64,000 nt of DNA from Basidiobolus meristosporus CBS 931.73 (Eukaryota; Basidiobolomycota; Basidiobolomycetes; Basidiobolales; Basidiobolaceae). Positions 34,582 through 47,259 of this stretch are shown in pieces (position 1 is the stretch's first letter; each line of letters opens with the position of its first letter). The notes under the pieces are model-generated. The model made no database searches, was not told the origin of the DNA, and saw only the letters and a list, made by a program, of their open reading frames with translations. The translations under genes were made by a program, and so were the position numbers. The stretch covers positions 79,667-143,666 of the forward strand of contig MCFE01000172.1 in NCBI GenBank assembly GCA_002104905.1, written 5' to 3'.

Positions 34582-37500
34582 ATGACCCAACAACTCCCCG
34601 CCAAACCGGAGTTCGAAGGAGCACAAGATCCCCTGGAAGAGGAATACGCCAAGTGGAATCTGGAGTCAGTGCTCAACTGGCTAGAAGAAAACGATTTTGG
34701 AGAATACAAACAAAATTTCGCTGGTAACCTCCTCTAGTCCAGCACGCTTGTCTTTCTTTCCGTTTGCTTCGTATTCACTTGGGTCATTTTCCGTTCAGAT
34801 AACCAGGTTTACGGGAAATCTTTTTTCGAACTCACCCATAAAGCCTTGAAGAACCTTGACATTCCTACCATCACTGAAAGGGTTAGGCTATTGAATGCTA
34901 CCAAGAAAGTGGGCCTTCACCGTTCTCGTAGAAACCGTAGTGACTCTGTAATGGAAGGTTTTATAAAGACACGTCAGCGTATCCTCAACTAATCTCTTGA
35001 TCTTATACAGGTTCAAATCAACACCGAAACACTTCCTGAATCAGACCAAGAGCCTTCACAACAGTCTGATCTTACTCCGGATGGTGAAGAGCGTCGCACT
35101 GAGGATTTATTACAACGAGCCACGTCCCAATATCGCCACGCTTCTAGAGAGGCTATTCGCACACATGAATCTCGTATCGCCAGTTCGGATACTGGTCAGC
35201 ACCCTAGTAACGGTACGCAGTCTTCCAGCAGAGGAAATGGTAATGGATCTCTGGGGATCTACGCTAGCTCTCAAACCTTTCAAAACACTAACTATGAATG
35301 CATATCTGCGGAAAATGCTCCAGCCCCCTACGTACCAGTTATCAGGCCTAGAGGTTCATCGAAGGAATATTTCCAAAACTCGACCGTACACAATACTACT
35401 TCTCCCTCGCCTTCATCACTCGTTTCTCACGGTGCCGCCACCATCGCGATCACTCCCAGAAGCTCTTCAAGAAATATTCGCTTCTTTTCTTCTTCACCAA
35501 GCTCCACTGCTGATACCCACAACCCATCGCCTGTGAGTATTACCGATTCGAGTAGCACAGTTAGCGAGTATCCATCCATCCCACCCCGTGGAGAATCACT
35601 GGGCCGCTGGCGAAGTAAGAACTCCCCCATCAACACGTCTTTACCTTCAGCCTCCAGCATGGGACCATCAACGATTATACCCACCTCTTCAACAGCTTCT
35701 TCCGCTGTTGGCACAGCATCACCCGCCAAAGAGATCTCTCCGAGCACGACTTACTTCCTAGGATGGACTTCTAAAACGCACAAAAAAGCCAAAAGCTGCC
35801 CGGTATGTATGCTATATGGAAAACTCACAAACGATCTGGGTTGCTAACCGGTCTTGCCTTTAGGATGACCTCATACCTCCTCAGGTGCACTATCAACCAT
35901 GTTCGGGAACTGGTTACAAAATGATAACTAATGTTTTTTTCGCATGTAGAAAATCATACGAGTAAGGCAAGAGAACAGCCCCGTAGTTCAAACGATGAGT
36001 ATGATCCACCTAGGTACCCCCCAGCTTCTATACGAGCGGATATTTCATCGGCTCAATATTACCGACGATTGGGAGCGTTACCTGGTTTATGCTTGTCGAC
36101 AAGGAAGCTCAGGTAAGCTAACTTTCAAGAATGTTGCCGACCCACCGGCCTGATTTAACTAGATTGTGTTGTCAGTGGGAAAGCCGATTGACAAAAAAGA
36201 GCTGTACGAGCTCTGTCAAGAGGCGGAGATAACTGACCCCATCGAATTGGTAGTTTGTCGCAGCGATACGGTTGACCCTGACCCTAGTCAGCCGCAACAT
36301 CATTCTGGTGATGCCAGGTACTTGTTCCAGACACCCCTCCACACCGCCTCACAGGCACGTCACCAGAACGAAGAAAACGATGTCCCCTTGGGAGTTTCAT
36401 GCGACCTCCGACCGCAGCCGTCACAACTTCAACGAATAAGCAAGATTCTACATCAGGATCAAGCATATACCGATCCCGCGGCTAAACCACCCTTACCTAC
36501 CACTGACGCCTCTCGGCAAAACTCTGCCAGGCACAAGTTACACCGTAGAGCTTCTAGCTACGGAAGCTTGCACGAATTAGCCAAACCTAAAGAGTCGATG
36601 CTAAACACCAAAACCAAAGCAGACGCTTGCCATTCCGACTTATGGTCCAAACCGCCCACCCCTAGTGCCACCACCCCGCCCGAGAATGGTAGTAACCTTT
36701 TATTCAGAGTGGCCCCCGTAAGCACCGAGCCTACCCCGTCCCAAAATGGACCAGCTTTCGGAGAGCGCCCTTCGGCCGAGCACATCTCCCGAAACCTCGA
36801 TTTCTATTTCCCCAACCACGATCTGGACCAGCCCATCATAGAAGCTGCGAATGGGAGTGGGAGTGTCGAGCCAAAGCACGAAAAAACCCCGGAATTGGTT
36901 CACAAAAAGACTATCCGTGGGATCGTCCAAGAGGCACGAAGGAATTCCATGCGTAACGGTCAGCCTGTACGTAGGAAGAGCACCAAGCTATGGGGGAACA
37001 AGGTCTCGGAAGTCCCCAAAACACGGGATGTCGAAAGACGCAATTGTCAGGTGGCCATGGATGAAAACAATCAGCCCGTACTTCTAAACAAGAAGAACAC
37101 TCAGCCTTGGGCCACAGGTATGTTTCTTCCACAACCTCAGTTCACTTGATCTCTGGGCCCTGAACGCTTTTTTGTATGTAATGGCATGTAGCATCCAAGA
37201 TACAATGGGTTAGGGGGTCGCTTATTGGCAAAGGCTCTTTCGGAAAGGTTTATCATGCTTTGAACGCAGTGACCGGTGAGATGATCGCCGTCAAGCAAGT
37301 GGATGTACCCAATATGTACCAGTCGGTCCGTCAACAGAAGGCAGTGGTAAGTGCAGCATATAGTCGCAGGAGAGTAACTAGATGCTCACTCTCAAAACGC
37401 TCTATAGGCTACTCTCTATGCAGAGATCGATCTCTTGAAGAACTTGGAGCATGAGAATATTGTTCAGTACTTAGGTAACAATTGACAATACGAAGTCCAC

Positions 37501-38664
37501 AAGGCTCCATACACTAACTACGAACAACACAGGATTTGAGGTGAACGAGAACACCATCAATATATTCCTCGAGTACGTACCCGGTGGAACAATAGCCAGT
37601 GCTCTAGTCAGACATGGCGCTCTCCCAGTGAACGTGATTAAATCCTTCGTGAGACAAACACTCTTGGCGCTAGAGTATCTCCATGAGCGGAAGATATTGC
37701 ATCGAGTAACTAATAGAACGTTTGGATGGTTTCATAATTCCGCGAGCCCTAATCCCACCGGATTTCTTGTAGGATATCAAAGGTGCAAACATACTAGTCG
37801 ACACGGATGGCATCTGCAAGATCTCGGATTTTGGCATCTCCAAGAAAAACGGTATTTTCCTTCTCCTGGCTGATTCGACTCCTAGATGCACTCAAACCCT
37901 AGACTTTTGTTAGATGATCGGATCGCCTACACCAGTGACTCCCGGATGTCTCTACAAGGGTCCATTTTCTGGTAGGAGCATGATTTACCCTTGGTGAGCC
38001 ACCCTTCACCGCTAATCAGGTTGATGTTGATTGTAGGATGGCCCCAGAAGTGATCAAGAATAACGGGTACAGCGCGAAAGTTGACATCTGGTTCGTGTTG
38101 GTATGGATTTGTAACTGGCCGGCATGCTTTAACTGACCGAAATTTTCTTCCAGGAGTCTCGGCTGCCTGCTGATTGAGATGTGGTCCGGGCAGAGGCCTT
38201 GGATGCAGTTCAACGAGATCGCCACTATGTGGAAGGTAACTCTGACTCCAGATGAGCATCCCTCCATTCCTTAAGCTAAACAACCATCCATAGCTTGGTA
38301 CCATGCAAGGCCCACCCCCTCCAGAGAATCTAACCCCAGAGGCGCGAGACTTCTTGGAGAAATGCCTGACTATGTATGCTTCTACACCTCGTAACTCACT
38401 CCCGCATATGTCAACTCACTAATATATACCTAACCCTCTAGCGATCCAGAAGAACGACCAACCGCCTCGGAACTTCTATCCCATCCGTTCTGCCAGATCG
38501 ATGGGAATTTCAAATTTACTGATTTCTTCACCATCGACCCCAACTTCACGCCCAACTCCAATACCAAGACCAACTGGACTTCGCTGGCATCTGAGAATCC
38601 ACAGGAAATCTTGGCCACGCAAGACTCCAGTCCCAGTCCCACCGAAACCACCCACCAGTGTTGA
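34582..38664 (+). CDS. MAP kinase kinase kinase, Bck1/Mkh1-like, with SAM and RA-like domains
   Basis: Fifteen exons: 34582-34723, 34799-34947, 35011-35802, 35864-35884, 35950-36112, 36176-37117, 37192-37346, 37408-37474, 37533-37705, 37773-37851, 37914-37971, 38037-38090, 38154-38235, 38294-38373, 38442-38664; 1059 residues. SAM domain about 20-90 (WLEENDFGEYKQNFA, LKNLDIPTITERVRLL). A long Ser/Thr/Pro linker follows, then a ubiquitin-like RA/RBD-type segment about 365-450 (KIIRVRQENSP to IELVVC). The kinase occupies about 735-1015: IGKGSFGKVY, VAIK-type AVKQVD, HRDIKGANIL, DFGISKKN, SLQGSIFWMAPEVI, VDIWSLGC. The SLQG(S/T)xFWMAPE block and GEMIAVKQV favour the Bck1 (cell-wall integrity) group, while SAM plus RA is the Ste11/Byr2 layout. 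Exon 4 is a 21-nt microexon and is the weakest part of the model. Confidence 0.92.
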
Positions 38665-39539
38665 CATCTTCATCCTTATTACCTCCTTCCCTCTCTCCCC
38701 CTCTTTTACTCATCTACATGACGGTGGTAGCAACGTAAATAGTAATGGAAGTAGCCTACCTCATGCTACCTACCACTTGTATTTTAAGTCTCGGTCCACA
38801 TCGCCCCGGGGCTATCCCTGCTCCCCAAGGGATTACTAACCCTAGCCTTGGCCTTAGCCCTAATCCACATCCTCTTCCCTCAGCGCGAGATCAGTTTGCT
38901 TCATCACTCCCCACAATCGGGGAGTGATCGGCGCCCGAGCCAGCCTTATTGTCTCAACTGGGGGAAGAGGGTTCAAGTTGGTGGGAAACTAAGGCGAAGC
39001 CGGAGCAAGGATTTACCATGATGTACTTATTATTATAGAATTTTTGGGAATAAAGTTCACTCCGTTTGTGGGAGAAGGACTTCGGTGGTTTGCAGGGAGA
39101 GGGAGGACCGACCGTTCATTCCTGGGCATCGCGCGGTGGTGATGGTGGTGGCGCTCAGTTGCAGAAGAAAGTAGAATTTATTATCCGTTCTAAGGGTACC
39201 ATTCACAGACTGATGGGTTGGACCATGTAGCTAAGTGGATGGGAGCAGATCAAAATCCAGGTTGGAATGGGATATATGTGTATATATAGCTGAAGTAGAT
39301 ACATGATTCGTTGAAATAACACTGTAAAGCAAGCTGAAGAAAGCAGGATGGGGATTAGATTTGGGAGGGGAATCCATAGAACATCCCTCACAAATGGCCA
39401 TTCGTTGAGGGCGCCATGGGTCGTAGTGGCCAGAGTATAGATTAATATAAAGTACAAGTAGGACTCGGAGAGAGTAGGGACAAGTAAAAGGAACAGGAAG
39501 CGGGGCTCCGTTCCAAGTCGACACCCCGTCCAAAGAGAA
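38665..39539. other. Convergent intergenic spacer
   Basis: About 0.9 kb between the 3' ends of the MAPKKK and a transporter gene. It contains pyrimidine-rich tracts (38680-38710) and probable 3' untranslated regions. No gene was recognised. Confidence 0.4.
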
Positions 39540-41039
39540 TTATTGCCCCTGGATGATGTCCAACAAGGTCTTCCCGGTCCCGGTCACCAGGGCCACCAAC
39601 CCGAAGCAAACCAATACTATTGCGGCAACATCGAAGGAGAGTTTTCCGGTCACCTGCTTGGCAGTGGTGGGTGCGACCAGTGGCTCGGTAGTGGAAGCAT
39701 CAGGGGCGACTCGAAGTCTCAGGAAATCGAATTGCTTACGGCGGAATGTGGCCAGATAGATCCCAGCAGGAACAAGATAGGCCAGGCCTGTGGCGCTGAA
39801 GGCACCAATGAGCTGATAGACCTTGCCAAGATTGGTAATGGAAAGCCCAACGAACAGGACGAACGTATAGAGCCCCATGGTCACGGAAAGATGCTGAGTA
39901 GAGGTTGGCTGCATATCTAGATCCTCGAACCCGAGGAGAACGTTCAAGGTGGATCGGGCAGGATAGAACAACATGGGATAGGTCAAGAACATGGTGATCA
40001 CCAGGCAGAGTCGGGCGAAATTGATGTATGGATCGGTGCTGGGGAAGTTCTTGAAAATGTTATCTTTCACATCGCTTCCAAATGACAGGTAGCCAATGAG
40101 GGCAAACGCGGTGTATATCAGGAATGCCCCTGCGATGGCAGACTTGGTGGTTTTGGACCACCTCTTGTCAGTTGGGTTGCGCAAGTCCATGAAATTCATG
40201 AAGCACGTTTGGGTGCATACAAATGCGAAGCTGATCACTCCGATGGCCGGGAAAAGGTTATCACCTACGAAGTTGTACTCGACCGTGTGTTTCCCGGCAT
40301 AGTATGGCGCACGTACGGCTACGGTTAATGAAATGATCGGAAGACACAAGATGGATATGATGGAGAATTTGGCCAAAGGAGCCATCGAGCGCCAGAAAAG
40401 CAGCGGCAAAATGAACAGGAAATTCGTGACAAGAATAGCCCCAGCGCGACTGTGGAGAAAAGTGAGGGAAGGCAAGTAGATGGAAGCAAGCAGGGGAACG
40501 GTATCCCCGATAACTGAAAACGGTCAAGATGAATCAGCCTCTGAGCCAAGAAAACTCGATATACAAAGGCAACTTACTGATAACATAACTGATGGTACTT
40601 CCTACACTTTGGGTCCATATCACCAGGTTCAGAAAGTAGAAACCAACATTTCCAAGAGTTTTTTTGGCCAACAAGTGGAACTGGTATATCCCAGTGCGAC
40701 GACCAGCCTGGACCAGAATTCGCAAGGCGAAATCGTTGATCACTGCCACAAATATCAGGACAAGAATGCCCGCAAAGAAGCCAGCATCCTTCAAAGCGAA
40801 AGGTAGCCCCAATATACCGGAGCCGATAATGGTGTTGAGCAAATTAAAGGCCACTATACGTGTGGGTCCTGATTAGTCATGGGTTCAGTGGGTGGTAAAG
40901 AGAGACACTAACCTTCGGTGATGCTGGACTCGCCACTACCTGGTTGACTAACCTCTGTAATTGGGTTAACCTCGCCACTGCTTACAGAGTTTGCAGCAAG
41001 ACCAGTGTCCGGCTTGGTTGGTTCTTTGGCAGTGTGCAT
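39540..41039 (-). CDS. Amino-acid transporter, AVT/SLC38-like, paralogue A
   Basis: Three exons on the minus strand: 41039-40913, 40868-40578, 40513-39540; 463 residues. A hydrophilic acidic N-terminus (about 45 aa) leads into the hallmark first helix (NLLNTIIGSGILGLPFALKDAG) of the amino acid/auxin permease family. About eleven membrane helices follow, with LPIISLTVAVRAPYYAG, SFGSDVKDNIFKNFP and FYPARSTLNVLLG as conserved blocks. Members of the AVT group move neutral amino acids across the vacuolar membrane by proton exchange; substrate and location are inferred. Exon 1 has the same length (127 nt) as in paralogue B, and the second intron interrupts the same I-I-G-D-T codon block, showing common origin. 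Confidence 0.92.
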
Positions 41040-42955
41040 TCCACTTCTAGGATACAAGAGATTGTGACTCAGAGGGGAGATACTCGCTTGGTTTATATTC
41101 GTTTTGTGTACACCAGTAGGAACTGGATTGGTGTTTCCAAATCAAGCCAGAGCTTCATGGACTAGAAGAATGATCGATCAACAGCATTAATAGGGAAACA
41201 CTAAGCTATATTCTATGTTTTAGTGGCTGGGGTAGCACACGCCTAAGATTGCACAGAGCTCTCCTCCAATTCAGTCGGCCAGAATGTGGATTAGTTATGT
41301 TGTGCTATGTGCACTAATGCATTTCCAAACATAAACGACACATCATAAACGCCGTGTCGGGAGCTGGAATTGGCGCTCGAGAGGTGAGTCCATGTGAACA
41401 AAGGGGATTAACCCAATGTTGCGGCATAGAAGGTCTTGCTTAGCAATACTTCGAAGGGAAAATCGATTGGTCCAGGGGCCGCAGCCGAAGCAAGCTTATG
41501 ATTAACGATATTAAGCTAGGCTTCAGCAATCAAGCCTAGTCATGCAAGAATTCCCCCGTATCACCTCATATTGATTGGGGCGGCTTACTTTCACTAAATC
41601 AATATTAATAATGTACATTCCGAGGCTCAGATGGGGTGGCCCCATATTTCTGAGCTTCAGGTGTTCTAATAGGGTACACCAAGCAACATATACGGCTGCA
41701 AGGAATATTACCAGACGGCTAATGAAATCTACATAGATTAATGGCTGGCACTATCTGGCATGACCAGCAGCCGCATGCCAACATTGGTGTGCTGATTGGC
41801 ATCGTGTGATATATAGGCGATATACGGGTATGTTTCAATCTTAGTGATGACTCATTGTTAGTACGCGTATCTGGTGCAAAGCAATGCCAGGATGGTGCCA
41901 TCCAGGGATTGAACATGGCTTTTAGCCTCAGGATTGCATGGCCTGCTAGACAAAACCACGGTATAGCACAGCCGCCGATAATCCCGAAATGAACAGAGCA
42001 ATTTATGGTCGCTACATAGGCCAACATCCACCCAGCGCTTGTGATATCCAGCCTTCCAAAAGCAGATGCTGCGAGTTACTATTTATGTGTGGTTCGTCTC
42101 GCACAACACAAACATAGAGGGTTCAATCAACCGCCGATGCTGGATTGGGTCGTTCATTAAACTTTACCCCTGTCAATCATCTTCTCAAATAAGAAAAACG
42201 CCCCAGATTTACCGGGTACTTTAGTGTGGGCGGATGCGGTCACACCTTCTTAAATATCAGCTGGAAGCTTCGCCACTACAGCGTCAAGATACCTGGGCTT
42301 TGTATCAGCCTATTATTATTGAGCATGAGTGAATAGTCTTTTCTAGAGATCATCAGAAGAGCGTTATTTCTGCTGTTCTGCAGTGGTAAAGTGACTTGTA
42401 CATCCTCATTTATTCCAAATTCAGCTCCAGTTTCGAAAATACGTCCTTCGGCTTGGATAATGTAGTCTTTCTACCCGCAAATACCAGTACTGGTACTACT
42501 GAATAATACTTTAGCTCCGTCCATAGAGTGTGGATTGCACAGATATGTTCACACCCACAACAATCACGTGTTCGATGGATGTCTCCCGTGATCCTTTTGG
42601 ACAGGGAAGAGCAGATGAGCGTATGGCTCTGGCTTCAGCTGATTCGAAACCTCGTTTCTCAGTATGTCGATTATAGCTTTTGTTTATTGAAGGTTGTGAA
42701 TAATATGGCTCTAGGATGAGTGAAGTATAACGGTACTTTGATTTATTGCATTCATAAACAGATCCTACCAACTGGCTAGCTTGGTTAGGTTAGTTAAGAC
42801 AACATGGCTATGTAGTACATATGAAATCAACAATTATAATAATACAAATTTGTAGCAATTTAAGCGAATCGTGCCTGTCGGTGAAGCGAAGATTGCCAGC
42901 GAACAACTAGACCTTGCCAACACCGGCTACGATCTCTGACACTGTGAAAGCACGA
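41040..42955. other. Intergenic, nothing recognised
   Basis: 1.9 kb between two tandem transporter genes. It should contain the promoter of paralogue A and the 3' region of paralogue B. No gene, RNA or repeat was recognised. Confidence 0.4.
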
Positions 42956-44605
42956 CTATTTTCCATTCAAGATGTCACTAACCGTGTGGGCGGTCCCAGC
43001 AATCAAGCTAATCAGTCCAACTATAAGTAGAACGCCACATCCAACTATGTCCAGTAAAGAAAAATCGCTTCCTTCAAGTCTCGAGGCAACAGGGCCTGGC
43101 TGACCGGGAAGGAGTGGAGTTTGAACGGTTGCTTCATTGTCTTTGTCGCTTAATCTATCTACTGTGTGACGAAGCTTACTCCATATCAACCGAGAGTTCC
43201 AGAATGTCGCCAAGAAAACTGCAGCTGGAACAAGATAGGATATCCCAGAGGCACACAAAGCTGATATCACAAGAATTACTAAAATGACAACAACACGGAC
43301 ATAAGCGAATTTCCATCTTACCTCCAATCACTTGGTAAACCTTGCCCAGATCGTGGATCAGGCAGGAGAGGAAGACAGAGAGGATAAAGAAGACTACGCT
43401 GATGGTGATATGTTCAAATCTGGTGGGGATTCTGGTGGGCGTTTGGCACTTAGTTACAACGTACACTATCTCGCGAGCTGGATAGAAAAGCATCGGGAAA
43501 GTGAACAATAAGGTTACAAATAGGCAGAACCGAGCAAAGTTGATATATGGATCATCTGCTGGGAAGTTCTTGAAGATATTGTCTTGAATGTCACTGCCAA
43601 ATGACATATACCCTACTACGGCGAACATAATATACAATCCGACGGAACCTATGACGGCGTTCCGAGTGGACTTAAGCCAGCGTTTGTCGGTGGAGTTCTT
43701 TAGAGATGCAAAGTGTAGAAACGCCGATTGATTGACGACGAAAGCAAAGCTCATGACACCTGAGGGTAGTGGGCGAAATGAGTGACAGGGATAGATACAC
43801 ATGCTCAATCAATCACATACCAATGGCTCCAAGAACGTTATCCCCGATGAAATCATAGGAAATATCATGCTCTGCTGCATATTTTGGGGCGCGAATAGCC
43901 ACCGTCAAAGAAATGATTGGTAGGCAGCATACAGACACAACGGAGAACTTAGCAAGCGGGGAGACCGTTCTGAAAAAGATCAAGGGCGCTATGAATATTG
44001 TGGAAAATAGAATGGCGTACACTCGGTTCTGCAGAATCTGGATTCCAGGAACGCTCATCGCTGCCAAGGGCGGGATGGTATCTCCGATGACTTCCGTACA
44101 AGTTAGTATCTTTTTGGAAGGCGAGAAGATAACCTCGGCCACTTACTAATCAGGTATGATACACAACTACCGATACAGTCGAACCACACAATGAAGTTCA
44201 AGAAATGATACCCCACTTGCCCAAGTGTCTTTTCGGCAAGATATGGAAATTGATATACACCCACTTTCCTTCCACTTTTGATCAAAGCGTTCATGGAGAA
44301 ATTTGTCAGCGCAGCAACACTTAATAAGATTACAATCCCCGCAAAAAAGCCTCCCTCCCTCATGGCGAACGGAATTCCAAGAATCCCACTGCCAATGACC
44401 GAGTTCAAGATATTGAAAGAAACTATGTTTTGATGAGTTAAGAAGTGAGCTGCGGCAAGAATAAGCGTCTCTAGATACCTGCAGTGGTACTAGAGGTTCC
44501 AGAATTCGGGACTGTATCCGCATCCTGTGTGCTTCTAGACTTGATTTGCTCTTCGGTTGAGCAACCACCCACCGAGGAAGTTGAGTCTGAAGCATTCGCC
44601 ATCAT
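42956..44605 (-). CDS. Amino-acid transporter, AVT/SLC38-like, paralogue B
   Basis: Five exons on the minus strand: 44605-44479, 44422-44147, 44090-43821, 43759-43322, 43260-42956; 471 residues. The start has two adjacent ATG codons (44605 and 44602); the first is used. Same family landmarks as paralogue A: SFNILNSVIGSGILGIPFAM, IIGDTIPPLAAM, LPIISLTVAIRAPKYAA, SFGSDIQDNIFKNFP, FYPAREIVYVV. A hydrophilic Ser/Thr-rich N-terminus of about 42 residues precedes the first helix. It has two introns absent from A (in the GAIG|GVMSF and VIGG|ALCASG blocks), so A has lost them or B gained them. Predicted vacuolar or plasma-membrane amino-acid transport. Confidence 0.92.
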
Positions 44606-47117
44606 GAAGAATAGGATGCGTGCAATCAATGGTGAAGCGACTTGAGATTATAAAATTCTGAGTTCAAATAGCTCAGGAGTACAAATAGCAAATTTCAAGC
44701 AGATTACAAGAGTCACGAGGTTTGATCAAAAGCCAGAGCAATCAATGTTTATATGCCAGAGTTTCATGGGACATGGAGGCCTGTGAGCTAGTAGGTCAGA
44801 ATTAATAAAGCATGATTCAATGTCTCAATGTGCCCGGATAGCCATGCGTCACACTGGGAACAACCACATGATGCCAGTATAAGAATATTGGCCAGTACAC
44901 GAATAAGCTCACGCAAGATGAGATGCAGACATATGGAAAGTAATTTTGCGAACAATAGAGATGACATGGATCGATTCCCTATAACTCGCTACGATAAGAG
45001 ATTTTGACTCGTATGTAAGCGCAAGTCTACCTCCTGAAACCCAACCTAGTCCTTTGATAGCAGAGCGGTTTTAGAATACCACCCAAGCTATCTTGGATCA
45101 AGGAAGGATCTTAAGCGAGATATCCTGAAATGGAAGACCATCCCAAAGCGGAACCCACACTCTACGACCAGCTTGGTAAGCACCTTGTGTGAGTCTGTTC
45201 GGGGAACGGTAACATACTTGCAGTTGACCGCATCTTTATCGAGTCACAAGAGTATGCAGTCTCCAACGCAGAATTACGCACATAGGTAAGCCCCATCGAT
45301 TTCGGTATAAATATAGACAATCATGCTGGGTCAAGATTGGGGGTTTCCGTGGTACTGTGCCAAATCTTGATGGCCGTTGGTCAGTTGCTACTGGCATATT
45401 AGGAAAATTTACCAAATAGATGGTGACTGTAAAGTACACTACTGCGGGTAACCTATGAATATAGACATGATCAAGGGACAACTAATGCGGCCTCTGGTAA
45501 GGCTGCTCAGTAGTCTAGGCCGCTTGGACTTGCTTGATAAAAAAACCCATTGCATTTCATATATGTCGGGTCTTCTCGTTCTAAAGTCAGTTCTTTGGAA
45601 TAAACTTGAATTCCAAATGCTTTTGCCAATATAAAGATTGCAGGGCAGCCGCGTCTGATAAGGTCCAGGAACTGTCCTCTCCACCTTATTGGTGATGGGA
45701 TTTAATGTGCGTAGATATCAATGGTTTATTCAGATAATAATCTGCGTAGCAATAATGGCAGGTTGCCTGATCCAACCGGCCCCCAAAATAATCCACCCTG
45801 CCGCCAGCATTTTCACATCACATTGAGAATAGTATGTGTCGTTGCTCGTTTTATTCGGGATGAATTGATTGGTGGGTTGGCGCATCAGGATGACCCAAAT
45901 TTCTTAGTTATCCGGCGGTGAAGGGACTCCGCTGGTATCTTGATATATCTTCTACTGAAAACGGAAGACCAACACTTCCCAGTGGGCAGGGAAAAGGAGG
46001 TACATTACGCCGACGTGCTCAAGATGATTAACAAAAGACTGTTCAAAAATTCAGCTCATCAAGATTCCCCCCGACATGCGAAGTAAGTCTCACCAACTTG
46101 ATAAGCGCTCACACACCATATCCCACACCTTGACTGCCAAAATAACGCCTTGTATTGTATAGTCACTTTACTGTATATTTCCCATATCCGGAAATATACG
46201 ACATAGTATTTCTTTTAATGGGCTCAGTATATACACTAAACCGAGACCAGATAAAGTCAAATTGGAAATTCTCAGCAATTGCCACCAATGGATCTGTGGT
46301 TATCGTTGAAGCGGGCATTAGTCCTGTATCACGCACCTATCGATCTTCTACAGCAAGATCATTTATATTGTTTGGTTCATTTGGTGATGGTACAAGCATT
46401 GTTATTAATCTCGTTTCGTGAGAACTAGAAATACACCACATGCCCAACAAGTGGAGCTTGGGTGGCAATTGGCCGCCGATTTTTCTTCACTTCCCCTGAT
46501 TTGTCCCGAAGCTCTCATAAAGGAAATCAAGGGAAATTGTTCTGTAGCTGATCGAGGGATTATCAGTATGCTCAGTGAAGAATCAGCATGAACCTTTTTG
46601 GTGATGAGAAATTTTTGACAAATTGCGGGATATACTTTCCCTGACGTTATTGAATACCCGCCATTTTAAATATACCAATGCCGGTACAGCTGGGCTATTT
46701 TTCCTGAGCCCTTATCGTGATCATGCACATAGAACAGTAGGGAGAAGGGTGAGTGAATTCTAATCAGTCTTACTGCTCCCTGGATATGTGGATTGCATTA
46801 TAGTGAATAGGTTCTATTTGAATATCAAGGGTTCTTTTTCGAGCAAACCGATTGTTCAGCCATATCCCCTCCGTGAATCTCGACCAAATCGTCCTGGGTG
46901 TACACAGAGTGCATGCACACACGTCAATAAAAATGGTTAAGACTTCTTTATGGCTTCGCGTGTACACAACCATAAACAAACAAATCTATCACCACGCGAA
47001 CCCTGCCAATCATCGCCAGCTATAATCTGACAAACCTATTGGCCAATGAAAGATCAGTAACCAACCATAAGCCTGAGAAATGTTGACAAATTGAATTGAA
47101 AGCCGAGACGAGAGTAC
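44606..47117. other. Large unresolved intergenic region
   Basis: 2.5 kb. A short plus-strand ORF with one intron at about 45130-45290 (MEDHPKAEPTLYDQL, then VDRIFIESQEYAVSNAELRT) ends at a stop that directly precedes a strong GTAAGC donor, as if the codon had mutated. Further exon-like pieces follow at about 45990-46080 and 46165-46421. This could be a decayed gene, but the pieces do not identify a family and I do not annotate a CDS. Confidence 0.3.
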
Positions 47118-47125
47118 TATATAAG
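47118..47125 (+). promoter_or_regulatory. TATA-like element
   Basis: TATATAAG lies 135 nt upstream of the MADS-box start codon. It is a consensus match in a plausible place for a core promoter. Confidence 0.35.
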
Positions 47126-47259
47126 AATTCTCAGTCTCTGGTAATAAGTAATATTTCGCAGTATCCAATATCCATTAAGAGTTTCTTCCACTTAAATTTC
47201 CTTAAACACAGTGCACGCATACACCACCCACACTCACTGACCAGCACTTCACCACCAGC

